A DNA stretch of 30,381 nt from JAAFIP01 sp031431335. GTDB taxonomy: Bacteria > Pseudomonadota > Gammaproteobacteria > Burkholderiales > Burkholderiaceae_C. Made by a program: the position numbers and the translations under genes. Every line of letters begins with the position of its first letter. Position 1 is the first letter of the stretch. A model generated the notes under the pieces. That model ran no database searches. It was given only the letters and a program-made list of their open reading frames with translations, and was not told where the DNA came from. Shown here piece after piece: positions 16,601 through 23,460 of the stretch. The stretch is taken from positions 1 through 30,381 of the forward strand of contig JANPDG010000133.1 of the NCBI GenBank assembly GCA_031431335.1. Direction: 5' to 3'.

Positions 16601-16630
16601 ATATTAGCACTCTCTAAGACGGAGTGCCAA
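16601..16630 (-). promoter_or_regulatory. rpoH promoter covered by a CIRCE (HrcA) operator
   Basis: TTAGCACTC (16604-16612), nine bases, GAGTGCCAA (16622-16630): the CIRCE inverted repeat with one mismatch to the consensus TTAGCACTC-N9-GAGTGCTAA. On the minus strand TTGGCA (16630-16625) and TAATAT (16606-16601) are spaced 18 bp and form a sigma70 promoter that the operator fully overlaps. The start codon is 26 bp downstream of the -10. Confidence 0.88.
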
Positions 16631-16984
16631 TGCAGAAGTTCAATGACCACGATAGCTTAATGACTATTGGGTCAGCTATCTTCGACCGCTTTGGAGCCAA
16701 GCCAAATTGTGGCGTAGATAGGGCGTCGGGCGGCCACTGGAAAATGTGCTGTTCAGCCGTATTGAGCTGATTATCATCATATTATTTACTATAATAATAA
16801 TAGCAAACTATTGAATATCTACGTCGGAAAAATGCTATAAAATCTTCCAAAAATAGAATGTTGAATATCCGCTGCTACTCAACCTGCCAAGCGCTCAAGC
16901 GACAGGGCAGTTAAATCGCAAAAGCTTTCCAAAGTTACAGTACACTGACAGCGATAAGTCAATAACACCCTAGGGAGATGGAGC
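16631..16984. other. Divergent intergenic region between rpoH and the zinc-ribbon gene
   Basis: About 350 bp, AT-rich in the middle. It holds a bulged hairpin (GATAGC 16651-16656 with GCTATC 16675-16680; inner TGAC 16661-16664 with GTCA 16671-16674) and repeat copy E. No gene is seen. A promoter for the downstream zinc-ribbon gene is expected but I cannot place it with confidence. Confidence 0.5.
16799..16856 (-). repeat. Dispersed two-hairpin repeat, copy E (intergenic)
   Basis: On the plus strand AATAG-CAAA-CTATT (16799-16812), the core complement (CTACGTCGGAAAAATGC), and a weak terminal stem CTAT...ATAG (16835-16856). It matches copy F at about 36 of 40 positions. It is the only copy, with F, that lies wholly outside genes. 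Confidence 0.92.
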
Positions 16985-18004
16985 ATGGCTCATAGTTGTT
17001 CGAAATGCGCTGCAAAAAACAATTCGGCAGCCAAATTTTGCAAAGTATGCGGATGCAACTTGCTGGCATCTGCGGCACCTGCGCAGGCACCCACACCCAC
17101 GCCCACGCCCGCACCGACATACAGTTGCCCAAAGTGCAACACCGAAAATAATCTGAACGCTAAGTTTTGTAAGTCGTGCGGTGCCCCCAAGCAGGTGCCT
17201 GATTCAGTGGTGGCGGTGCCTGCTTTGATTGCAAAGCCGCCTGCGCCCCTGCAGTCCGCACCCGCACCCGTACCAGTACCAGTACCAGTACCAGTACCAG
17301 TACCAGTACCAGTACCAGTACCAGTACCAGTACCAGTACCAGTACCAGTACCAGTACCAGCCATGCCCATGGCATTTCAGCATACAGCGCCCAAGCCTGT
17401 AGGCGTATGGCTGGCAGCCGCTGCGGTGTTTTTGGCCCTGGCATGTGCTGGGTATTTATGGATCTCGCGTACCAAAGCGCCTGCAGCTGATGTGGCGGCT
17501 TTTGCTGTAGCTGCGCCGCCAGCCCCTGCGGCCCCAGTTACCGCGCCCGTTGTAGCGGCAGCACCCACGCCAGCGCCAGCCGCACCCTCAGACACAGCTA
17601 AACCTGTAGCCCAAGCGGTGGTGATCACTGAGTCTGCCGAGCAGGCTGGCTTGGCAATAGACAAGCCTAAGCCTTTGGTAGCCAAGCCAGTCGCGCCTAA
17701 GCAGGTGGACAAGAGCGTGTTGCAGTCGGCTGCCAAGCCTGTGCCCGCTCGCGTTGAAGCGGCGCCAGCGCCCGCTGGCCCGCGTGAGGCCCAAGCGCCC
17801 GCTGCGCCTGTGGTGCAAGCGCCCAGCACAGGGCCATCGAGCCCCAAAGAGGCGTGCGGTAGCCGGATTTTCTTGGCGCTGACCAACTGCATGAGCAACC
17901 AATGCCAGAGCGCCCAGTTTGCCAAGCACCCACAGTGCGTACAGCTGCGCCAAGAAGAAAAAGAGCGCCAAGACCGCGCCAGCAATGCCAGCAGCGACCG
18001 CTAG
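16985..18004 (+). CDS. Double zinc-ribbon membrane protein with a Pro-Val repeat
   Basis: A 339-residue protein of unknown function. Two zinc ribbons are at the N-terminus: CSKCAAKNNSAAKFCKVCG (residues 5-23) and CPKCNTENNLNAKFCKSCG (about 48-66). Next comes a (Val-Pro) stretch (about residues 95-125) encoded by fifteen GTACCA units, one membrane helix (VGVWLAAAAVFLALACAGYLWI), a long Ala/Pro-rich linker, and a C-terminal cysteine-containing domain (CGSRIFLALTNCMSNQCQSAQFAKHPQCVQL). The N-terminus is presumably cytoplasmic and the C-terminus periplasmic, with cysteines that may form disulfides. It is 51 bp upstream of, and probably cotranscribed with, a second membrane protein that carries a zinc ribbon at its C-terminus. 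A GGGAG ribosome binding site precedes the ATG. Confidence 0.8.
   Translation: MAHSCSKCAAKNNSAAKFCKVCGCNLLASAAPAQAPTPTPTPAPTYSCPKCNTENNLNAKFCKSCGAPKQVPDSVVAVPALIAKPPAPLQSAPAPVPVPVPVPVPVPVPVPVPVPVPVPVPVPVPAMPMAFQHTAPKPVGVWLAAAAVFLALACAGYLWISRTKAPAADVAAFAVAAPPAPAAPVTAPVVAAAPTPAPAAPSDTAKPVAQAVVITESAEQAGLAIDKPKPLVAKPVAPKQVDKSVLQSAAKPVPARVEAAPAPAGPREAQAPAAPVVQAPSTGPSSPKEACGSRIFLALTNCMSNQCQSAQFAKHPQCVQLRQEEKERQDRASNASSDR
17270..17359 (+). repeat. Perfect hexanucleotide tandem repeat, (GTACCA)15
   Basis: Fifteen identical GTACCA units in frame, each coding Val-Pro, inside the double zinc-ribbon gene. Because the unit is a multiple of three, gain or loss of units changes the linker length without breaking the frame. 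GTAC is also a self-complementary 4-mer. Confidence 0.97.
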
Positions 18005-18055
18005 GTGTCAGCAGATATTTCTCTCATTCATATTAAAAATTCAAGGAGTTAAGCC

Positions 18056-19333
18056 ATGTCGATCCAACAACAATTGAGCCAATCGGCCAGCCTCGTCTCA
18101 GCCATAGACGCTGTGCGTAACTGGCGCGCCGCCGCCTTGCTTTTGGTCAGTTTCATGGCTGCAGGGCTGCTGTTTGCTTTAGGCGGTGTTGTCACAGCGC
18201 GCATTGCTTGGCCTGTGGGCGCAGTGTTCATGATTTTGGGTTTTGCAGTGGCGTTTTACGGCGTTAATGCAGCGGGCATGATGCTCATGGACGAGGCCCA
18301 AGGCACACCATCGCGCCCTATGCTGGCGGCAGTGATGGCCTCGCTTGCGACAGGCCACCGTTTGATTTTGGTGATGCTGTTGGTGCTAGCGGCGTATATC
18401 GTGGGCATTTTGGCTATGGCTTTAGTTTTGTGGATCTGCAAAGTGCCATTTTTAGGGCCGTTGTTGCTGACTTTTGTATTCCCTGTCTTTGTGGTGATTT
18501 CAGGCGTCGCGGTGTTTGCGATGTATGCAGTGATAGCGCCGCTGGCCGCGCCTTCCATTTGGAGCGGTGCAACCACCATGCAGGCTTTATCGCGCTTGGC
18601 AGCCATAGCGCGTCAGCGCATTGTGATGGTCGTTTTGATGATGGTGGTGGTGTTGTTTATCACCATCGTGGTGGGCTCGGTGATTGGCGGCATGATGATG
18701 ATGGGCACTTTGATTACAGGCGGCCTGTCAGCGAGCATCATTGGCATGGGCGGCGGCATGGGCATGGGCTCTTTAGCAGGCATGATGGGCGGCATGGGCG
18801 GCAATATGGGTGGCTCTATGGAAGGCTACGGTAGCGGTGCGGGCCATATGATGGCCGCCGGTTTGGGCGGCGGTATTGTCTGGGCTGTGGCGCTCACGCT
18901 GCCAGGCTTGGTCTATATCCGAGGCTGCTGCCAAGTGTATTTGGCCAATATCCAAGGCATTAACCTGCAAGATGCAGAGCAGCAATTGCGCGGTTCCCTG
19001 GATGCTGCCAAACGCCGCGCCGAAGAGCTCAAAGCCAAGGGCGAAGCCATGGCAGCCAAAATGCCGGAGCGGTTTGAAAAAGCGGCTGACGTCCAAGCTG
19101 CGCCTTTGGCACCGGTGTCTGCAGCGCCTGCCTCCAGCGCATCTGTAACGCCCACTGCAGTGGCTGCAGCCGCTTTAGTCACCGCCCCATTGTTTGCGGC
19201 CTCTGCGCCAGTAGCCGCAGCACCCGCTATGGCGCAACCGAGCATTGAAATCGTCACCCACACTTGCCCCAAATGCAGCTCTGTGGTCACGCCGGGAGAT
19301 GCGTTTTGCGGCAGTTGCGGCCATCAACTGTAA
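18056..19333 (+). CDS. Polytopic membrane protein with Gly/Met-rich loop and C-terminal zinc ribbon
   Basis: A 425-residue protein of unknown function. About six membrane helices are visible (first at 25-45, then 50-75, 100-125, 130-160, 195-220 and 265-290). Between the last two lies a loop very rich in Gly and Met (MGGGMGMGSLAGMMGGMGG and more). A helical charged segment (LDAAKRRAEELKAKGEAMAAKMPERFEKA) and an Ala/Pro linker lead to a C-terminal zinc ribbon (CPKCSSVVTPGDAFCGSCG). The ribbon resembles those of the preceding gene, so the two proteins probably act together at the membrane. An AAGGAG site precedes the ATG. Confidence 0.8.
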   Translation: MSIQQQLSQSASLVSAIDAVRNWRAAALLLVSFMAAGLLFALGGVVTARIAWPVGAVFMILGFAVAFYGVNAAGMMLMDEAQGTPSRPMLAAVMASLATGHRLILVMLLVLAAYIVGILAMALVLWICKVPFLGPLLLTFVFPVFVVISGVAVFAMYAVIAPLAAPSIWSGATTMQALSRLAAIARQRIVMVVLMMVVVLFITIVVGSVIGGMMMMGTLITGGLSASIIGMGGGMGMGSLAGMMGGMGGNMGGSMEGYGSGAGHMMAAGLGGGIVWAVALTLPGLVYIRGCCQVYLANIQGINLQDAEQQLRGSLDAAKRRAEELKAKGEAMAAKMPERFEKAADVQAAPLAPVSAAPASSASVTPTAVAAAALVTAPLFAASAPVAAAPAMAQPSIEIVTHTCPKCSSVVTPGDAFCGSCGHQL

Positions 19334-19339
19334 ACAGGC

Positions 19340-20029
19340 TTAAGAAGCCCCCCTGACTTTGTCAAAGGGATCCTTCTCCTCTGCCATGTCCAAAAATGCA
19401 GTCGGGCGTGTGTCTTCGGTGGGCCAGGCTTGCTCCCAGCGGGTGTCGTCTAGCTCGATGGCTTCAATGCCAGCGCCGCGTGGGGCAGCATCTGTGGGGC
19501 GAAAATCGATGCCGTGAGCCGAGTGGGCGGCCTGGTCGCTTGGTTTTTTGTGGATCAGTGCCTCAAGCTGCTCCAGAGCGTCGGGCGACTCGGGGTTAAA
19601 GTGCCAGACAGGGATCGAGGCTTGCGTTAATGTGCGCTCTTTGGCCAGCACGCCGCTGGAGATGTGGGCTTGCAGTGTTTTGCTGTCCTGCAACTCAATG
19701 ACTCCAAGCACATCACCGCCTTTCGTGCAGATGAGAAAATCTACGCAACGCCGCCCCACTTTGTAAAACCAGGGACCGTACGGCAGTGAAGTTTTGACTT
19801 TTAAAAACCTTGAAAGCGATACTTGCGGCAACACAATCCAGTGTGGCGCAGCGGCCTGGATTTGGCCCATGGCTTTGAGCTCTAGCTTGGTGAGCGGACG
19901 GATGGTGCGCGGGCGCCACGCTTCTAACTCCTGCTCGCCGTCTGGGTCTTTGACTTTTCGCTGCGTTGACCATAGCCAGGCCAGTGCAACAACCGCCAAA
20001 ATCACAGCAATAATTATCCAAAAGGTCAT
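19340..20029 (-). CDS. DUF2726 domain protein, membrane anchored
   Basis: A 229-residue protein with an N-terminal membrane helix (FWIIIAVILAVVALAWLW) and a DUF2726 domain, a restriction-endonuclease-like fold of unknown role. Visible signatures are IRPLTKLELKAMGQI, HWIVLPQVSLSRFLKV, CVDFLICTKGGDVLGVIELQDSK, and later SIPVWHFNPE. In the nuclease fold the D of VDFLI and the E-L-Q of VIELQ correspond to catalytic positions. The family usually has ELD, so Q at the third place may weaken activity. It is convergent with the preceding zinc-ribbon gene (6 bp apart). Confidence 0.8.
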   Translation of the reverse strand: MTFWIIIAVILAVVALAWLWSTQRKVKDPDGEQELEAWRPRTIRPLTKLELKAMGQIQAAAPHWIVLPQVSLSRFLKVKTSLPYGPWFYKVGRRCVDFLICTKGGDVLGVIELQDSKTLQAHISSGVLAKERTLTQASIPVWHFNPESPDALEQLEALIHKKPSDQAAHSAHGIDFRPTDAAPRGAGIEAIELDDTRWEQAWPTEDTRPTAFLDMAEEKDPFDKVRGAS

Positions 20030-20107
20030 CTTTTACTCCAGCAAAATGCTTAGAACATTAGACCATCAGGTACAGCCCAAATGGACGGATGCGCTTGGTT
20101 AGATTTG

Positions 20108-20563
20108 TTACCAACGGATACCTAGCTTGGGCAAAAACTTGGCGGCCACAAACAGCGGGCCGACCCAGAGATACTGAATATCCTCAAAAAAACTGGGCTT
20201 TTTGCCCTCAATTTTGTGGCCAATAAACTGCGCTACCCAAGCGCCGACAAAGATCAGCACCGAAGCCACCAGCACATGCGGGCCCATGGCGTGAATGGCC
20301 GCAGCAATCAGCACCGACCAAACGCACATTACCGCGAAAAACACCATCGAAAGACGCGCGTAATAAACCATGCTGGCAGCGATAAAAGCGTAAGCCACCC
20401 ACGGGTGCAGCGCAAACATCAGCCCGCACAGGCTGAGCATAATCAGCGGGATGGCAAAAGTGTGGATGGCTGAGTTGCGTGGGTTTTGGTGGCTGGCGCT
20501 GTAGTGCGCTAGCAAGATATCGATCTTGCGCTCTGGGGGTGACATGGGGCTGGAACTGGACAT
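20108..20563 (-). CDS. DUF962/Mpo1-like membrane protein
   Basis: A 151-residue membrane protein of the Mpo1/DUF962 family. The yeast member is a dioxygenase in 2-hydroxy fatty acid degradation; the bacterial function is less certain. Family marks are LLAHYSASHQNPRNSAIHTFAIPLIM with conserved histidines, and AQFIGHKIEGKKPSFFEDIQYLWVGPLFV with a further His. Four hydrophobic helices are visible. The start is ATG 20563, with an alternative ATG at 20545 (MSPPERK). It lies downstream of recJ on the same strand, with repeat copy F in the gap. Confidence 0.85.
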   Translation of the reverse strand: MSSSSPMSPPERKIDILLAHYSASHQNPRNSAIHTFAIPLIMLSLCGLMFALHPWVAYAFIAASMVYYARLSMVFFAVMCVWSVLIAAAIHAMGPHVLVASVLIFVGAWVAQFIGHKIEGKKPSFFEDIQYLWVGPLFVAAKFLPKLGIRW

Positions 20564-20598
20564 ACGGTGCTCCTGTACTGAGAAGATTACTCTCTACG

Positions 20599-20655
20599 CT
20601 ATTTTAGTGAAAAAATAGGCAGTTTTCCGACGTGGATATTCAATAGTTTGCTATT
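20599..20655 (+). repeat. Dispersed two-hairpin repeat, copy F (intergenic, closest to consensus)
   Basis: The left hairpin is CTATTTT-AGTGAA-AAAATAG (20599-20618), then GGCAGTTTTCCGACGTGG at about 20619-20635, then the right hairpin AATAG-TTTG-CTATT (20642-20655). The 57 bp contain 18 G+C (32%), well below the surrounding genes. It lies between recJ and the DUF962 gene. Confidence 0.95.
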
Positions 20656-20708
20656 AATAAAATAGTACTTGGCTTGTCTCAATACACTGGCGATATCCCT
20701 ATCACCGC

Positions 20709-22448
20709 TTAAAACCCCTCCACACCTTCTACAAAAAACTTCACCCGCCGCACACCTTGCCACTCGTCGGCCTCGAGCCTGAAAGCCATTTTCACCTTCG
20801 ATGGCAGCGGCGCGGTGTGGCCAAACCATATGCCGTCGACCGGCTGGCCTTGGTGCTTGAGCTTGAGCGAGAGGTGCTTTTCGCCCACCAAGCGCTGCGA
20901 TACAACTTCCACCTCTTCACAAAACACAGGCGGTGCAAAGCCTTGGCCCCAGACGGTTTGGTTGAGTGTGTCGGCCATGTCGGTGCGGCGGTATTCGGCG
21001 GGCAGAGGGCCGTCGGTCTCTAACCGTCTGAGCAAAGTGGCTTTGTCAATCCATTGGGCGGCTACTTCTTGTAGTGCATGTTCAAAGGTGTCGAAGTTTT
21101 CTTCTTCAATGGTGCAGCCCGCCGCCATGGCGTGGCCACCAAAGCGCAGCAGCACGCCAGGGTATTGCTTGACAATATAGTCCAGCGCGTCGCGCAAATG
21201 AAAGCCTGCAATCGAGCGGCCCGAGCCTTTGAGCAAATGCTCTTGCCCTTCTGCCCCGCTGGGTGCAAATACAAAAGTAGGGCGGTGCAGCTTGTCTTTG
21301 ATGCGCGAGGCGACGATGCCCACCACGCCTTCGTGAAAGTCGGGGTCAAAGATGGCTACCGCGCTGGGCCCACCATGGCTAAGTAGTTCGGACTCGTCAA
21401 ACATGGTTTCGGCAGCCTGCTCGGCTTGTTCGCGCATGCCGGCCTCAATGTCGCGGCGGGTGCGGTTGATACCGTCCAGCATTTTCGCCAACTCATCAGC
21501 ACGCGTGCTGTCGTCGGTCAGCAAACATTCAATGCCCAAGCTCATGTCGTCCAAGCGGCCTGCGGCGTTGATGCGCGGGCCCAGAGCAAAGCCAAAGTCA
21601 AAGGTGCTGGCCAACTCGCGTTTGCGGCCCGCTGCCTCAAAAAGACTAGCTATGCCCGCAGGAAAGGCGCTGGCTTTAAGGCGTTTGAGCCCTTGGGACA
21701 CGAGGCGGCGATTATTGGGGTCGAGCTTGACGACGTCGGCTACAGTGCCCAGAGCGACGATGGGCAACAGCACATCTAGCTTGGGTTGACTGGCTTGATC
21801 GAAGATGCCGCGTGTTCTGAGCTCAGCTCTTAAAGCCAGCAGCACATAAAACATCACACCCACTCCGGCAATCGACTTGCTTTCAAACGTGCAGTCAGGC
21901 TGGTTGGGGTTCACGATCACATCGGCATCGGGCAAAAACACCACGCCGTCTTTTTGCGCAGGCAAATGGTGGTCGGTGACCAGCACTTGCAGGCCCAGCG
22001 CCTTGGCTTTGGCCACGCCTTCGACGCTGGCAATGCCGTTGTCCACGGTAATCAGCACGTCTGCCCCGCTGTCTTTCACACGCTGCGAGATCGGCGGTGT
22101 GAGGCCGTAGCCGTCGACCACGCGGTCGGGCACGATGTAGCTAACGTGTTTAGCGCCCAGCAGCTTGAGTCCGCGCATACCGACGGCGCAGGCGGTCGCA
22201 CCATCGCAGTCGTAGTCGGCCACGATGCAGAGTTTTTTATTCGCGGCAATAGCATCGGCCAGCAGCACAGCTGCGGCTGCGCAGCCTAGCAGTGTGGAGG
22301 GCGCGAGCAGCTTGCCCAAGCCGTCGTCCAGCTCGTCCTTGGTACTTATGCCGCGCGCTGCATACAGGCGGGCGAGCAGCGGGTGAACGCCTGCCTCTTC
22401 GAGTGCAAAGGCGGCGCGGGGGGGAGTGTCTCTTACTATTAATTTCAT
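20709..22448 (-). CDS. recJ: Single-stranded-DNA-specific exonuclease RecJ
   Basis: A 5'-3' exonuclease of recombination and mismatch repair. The 579 residues carry the DHH-family motifs: DYDCDG (78-83), VDNG (135-138), VTDHH (157-161), and PRINAAGRLDD in the DHH domain. The DHHA1 part has GGHAMAAGCTI and a C-terminal OB-like domain ends the protein. The start codon ATG at 22448 overlaps the stop of the upstream mutase-like gene (ATGA) and lies within the hairpin of repeat copy H. Translation of recJ is therefore likely coupled to the upstream gene, possibly modulated by the hairpin. Confidence 0.96.
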   Translation of the reverse strand: MKLIVRDTPPRAAFALEEAGVHPLLARLYAARGISTKDELDDGLGKLLAPSTLLGCAAAAVLLADAIAANKKLCIVADYDCDGATACAVGMRGLKLLGAKHVSYIVPDRVVDGYGLTPPISQRVKDSGADVLITVDNGIASVEGVAKAKALGLQVLVTDHHLPAQKDGVVFLPDADVIVNPNQPDCTFESKSIAGVGVMFYVLLALRAELRTRGIFDQASQPKLDVLLPIVALGTVADVVKLDPNNRRLVSQGLKRLKASAFPAGIASLFEAAGRKRELASTFDFGFALGPRINAAGRLDDMSLGIECLLTDDSTRADELAKMLDGINRTRRDIEAGMREQAEQAAETMFDESELLSHGGPSAVAIFDPDFHEGVVGIVASRIKDKLHRPTFVFAPSGAEGQEHLLKGSGRSIAGFHLRDALDYIVKQYPGVLLRFGGHAMAAGCTIEEENFDTFEHALQEVAAQWIDKATLLRRLETDGPLPAEYRRTDMADTLNQTVWGQGFAPPVFCEEVEVVSQRLVGEKHLSLKLKHQGQPVDGIWFGHTAPLPSKVKMAFRLEADEWQGVRRVKFFVEGVEGF

Positions 22449-23404
22449 AGCGAGCTAATGAATGAATGCGTCGGAAAATGCCTTAAAAAACGGGTCATAT
22501 CGCTCCATAAAGATGGTTGTACGCTGCTCCAGCGCTGCGCGCTACGTTCACCACAAAAAGTGATACTAAAAGGCTGTTGGCGCAAAGTGGAGCTGCTTAG
22601 ATCTTTGAATAAGGTGGCGTCCAGCTGCTGCCATGCACCACTCCAGCAGTCCCAGCTTTCGTGCAGTGCGGGGGTGCGCAGGTTGTCTAGCACGGTGAAG
22701 TGACCGAGCGCAGGCGCAATGAAATCGGCGCTCAAGCTGCCCGCACCACTGACCCAAAACGAGTTCACAGCCAGTTGCCCAGCAGCTTGCCTCAGGTCGT
22801 TGACCGGGTGGGTGTACAGCAGCATTTGCATCTCGTTTTGCAGGCGGCGCAGCGGCGCGGCTTGCGGGCCCTCGGGCATCCAAGCGTTCACATTGCGTCC
22901 CACCACACGGTCAAGCGAGGCCGTGGCCAAGCCTTCAAACAGAGGGCTTTGCGCAAGCCAGCGCGTGGGGCTGTCGTAGTGCAGGGTAATACCGTCTTCG
23001 GCAAAATACGGGCGCACGGCCTCTAGCACAGCGCGTGAATCCGTCTCGGTCAGTTGCAAGGACTCAGGATGCAGCATTTGAATCTGGTCTACGCCCACAT
23101 GCCAAAAGCAAGGCGTGATGAATGCCCAAGCTTGCCCGGCTTGGTAGCCATAGGCCTTGGACCCCGCCAGCTCATGCGCTGCCCAGGGCGTGCAGCCGTC
23201 TTGCGTCCACAGGCCCAGTTGCTGCGCCGCTGCGCGCTCGTGCGGAGGGCTGAGGGTGTATTCGTCGGCTGTGTCGGTGCTGGTCAGAGCCATGTGCTGC
23301 AGTAGCTTGTCTAAGTGGGGCAATTGCAGGGTTTTCCAAGCGTGCTGGCAGCCATCGGAACCAACCGATGCAAAAGGAATCAAGTAGTGACTGTCTTGTG
23401 ACAT
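22445..23404 (-). CDS. Phosphoglycerate-mutase-like protein of the recJ operon
   Basis: A 319-residue protein similar to the Burkholderiales proteins annotated as phosphoglycerate mutase or cofactor-independent phosphoglycerate mutase-like protein just upstream of recJ. Recognisable phrases are MSQDSHYLIPFAS, YTLSPPHERAAAQQLGL, AFITPCFWHVGVDQIQM, ATASLDRVVGRNVNAWMP, RLQNEMQMLLYTHPVND and AVNSFWVSGAGSL. I see no alkaline-phosphatase-type metal site, so enzyme activity is unproven. The start ATG 23404 is chosen over an upstream codon because it matches the family N-terminus. The last 17 residues (MTRFLRHFPTHSFISSL) are encoded by repeat copy H. It is divergent from lolC (56 bp). Confidence 0.78.
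   Translation of the reverse strand: MSQDSHYLIPFASVGSDGCQHAWKTLQLPHLDKLLQHMALTSTDTADEYTLSPPHERAAAQQLGLWTQDGCTPWAAHELAGSKAYGYQAGQAWAFITPCFWHVGVDQIQMLHPESLQLTETDSRAVLEAVRPYFAEDGITLHYDSPTRWLAQSPLFEGLATASLDRVVGRNVNAWMPEGPQAAPLRRLQNEMQMLLYTHPVNDLRQAAGQLAVNSFWVSGAGSLSADFIAPALGHFTVLDNLRTPALHESWDCWSGAWQQLDATLFKDLSSSTLRQQPFSITFCGERSAQRWSSVQPSLWSDMTRFLRHFPTHSFISSL
22446..22498 (-). repeat. Dispersed two-hairpin repeat, copy H (gene end and recJ start)
   Basis: On the minus strand the core reads GGCATTTTCCGACG with one base missing against copy F. The right hairpin is CATTAG-CTCG-CTATG (one bulge), whose last three bases are the recJ ATG. The left end forms an imperfect stem (ATGACCCG with GGCAT). It is the most diverged copy accepted here. 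Confidence 0.75.
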
Positions 23405-23460
23405 AAGAGCCTGATTGTGACGCCTGTAGTAATGCCACAATAGCGCAACTGACAAAAATT

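Noticed and set aside
16651..16680. GATAGC/GCTATC hairpin as a further repeat copy
   Set aside because: It resembles the right hairpin only in the stem; the core sequence is missing on both sides.
17270..17359. Tandem array that might be a CRISPR
   Set aside because: The units are six identical bases without spacers and are in frame as Val-Pro codons.
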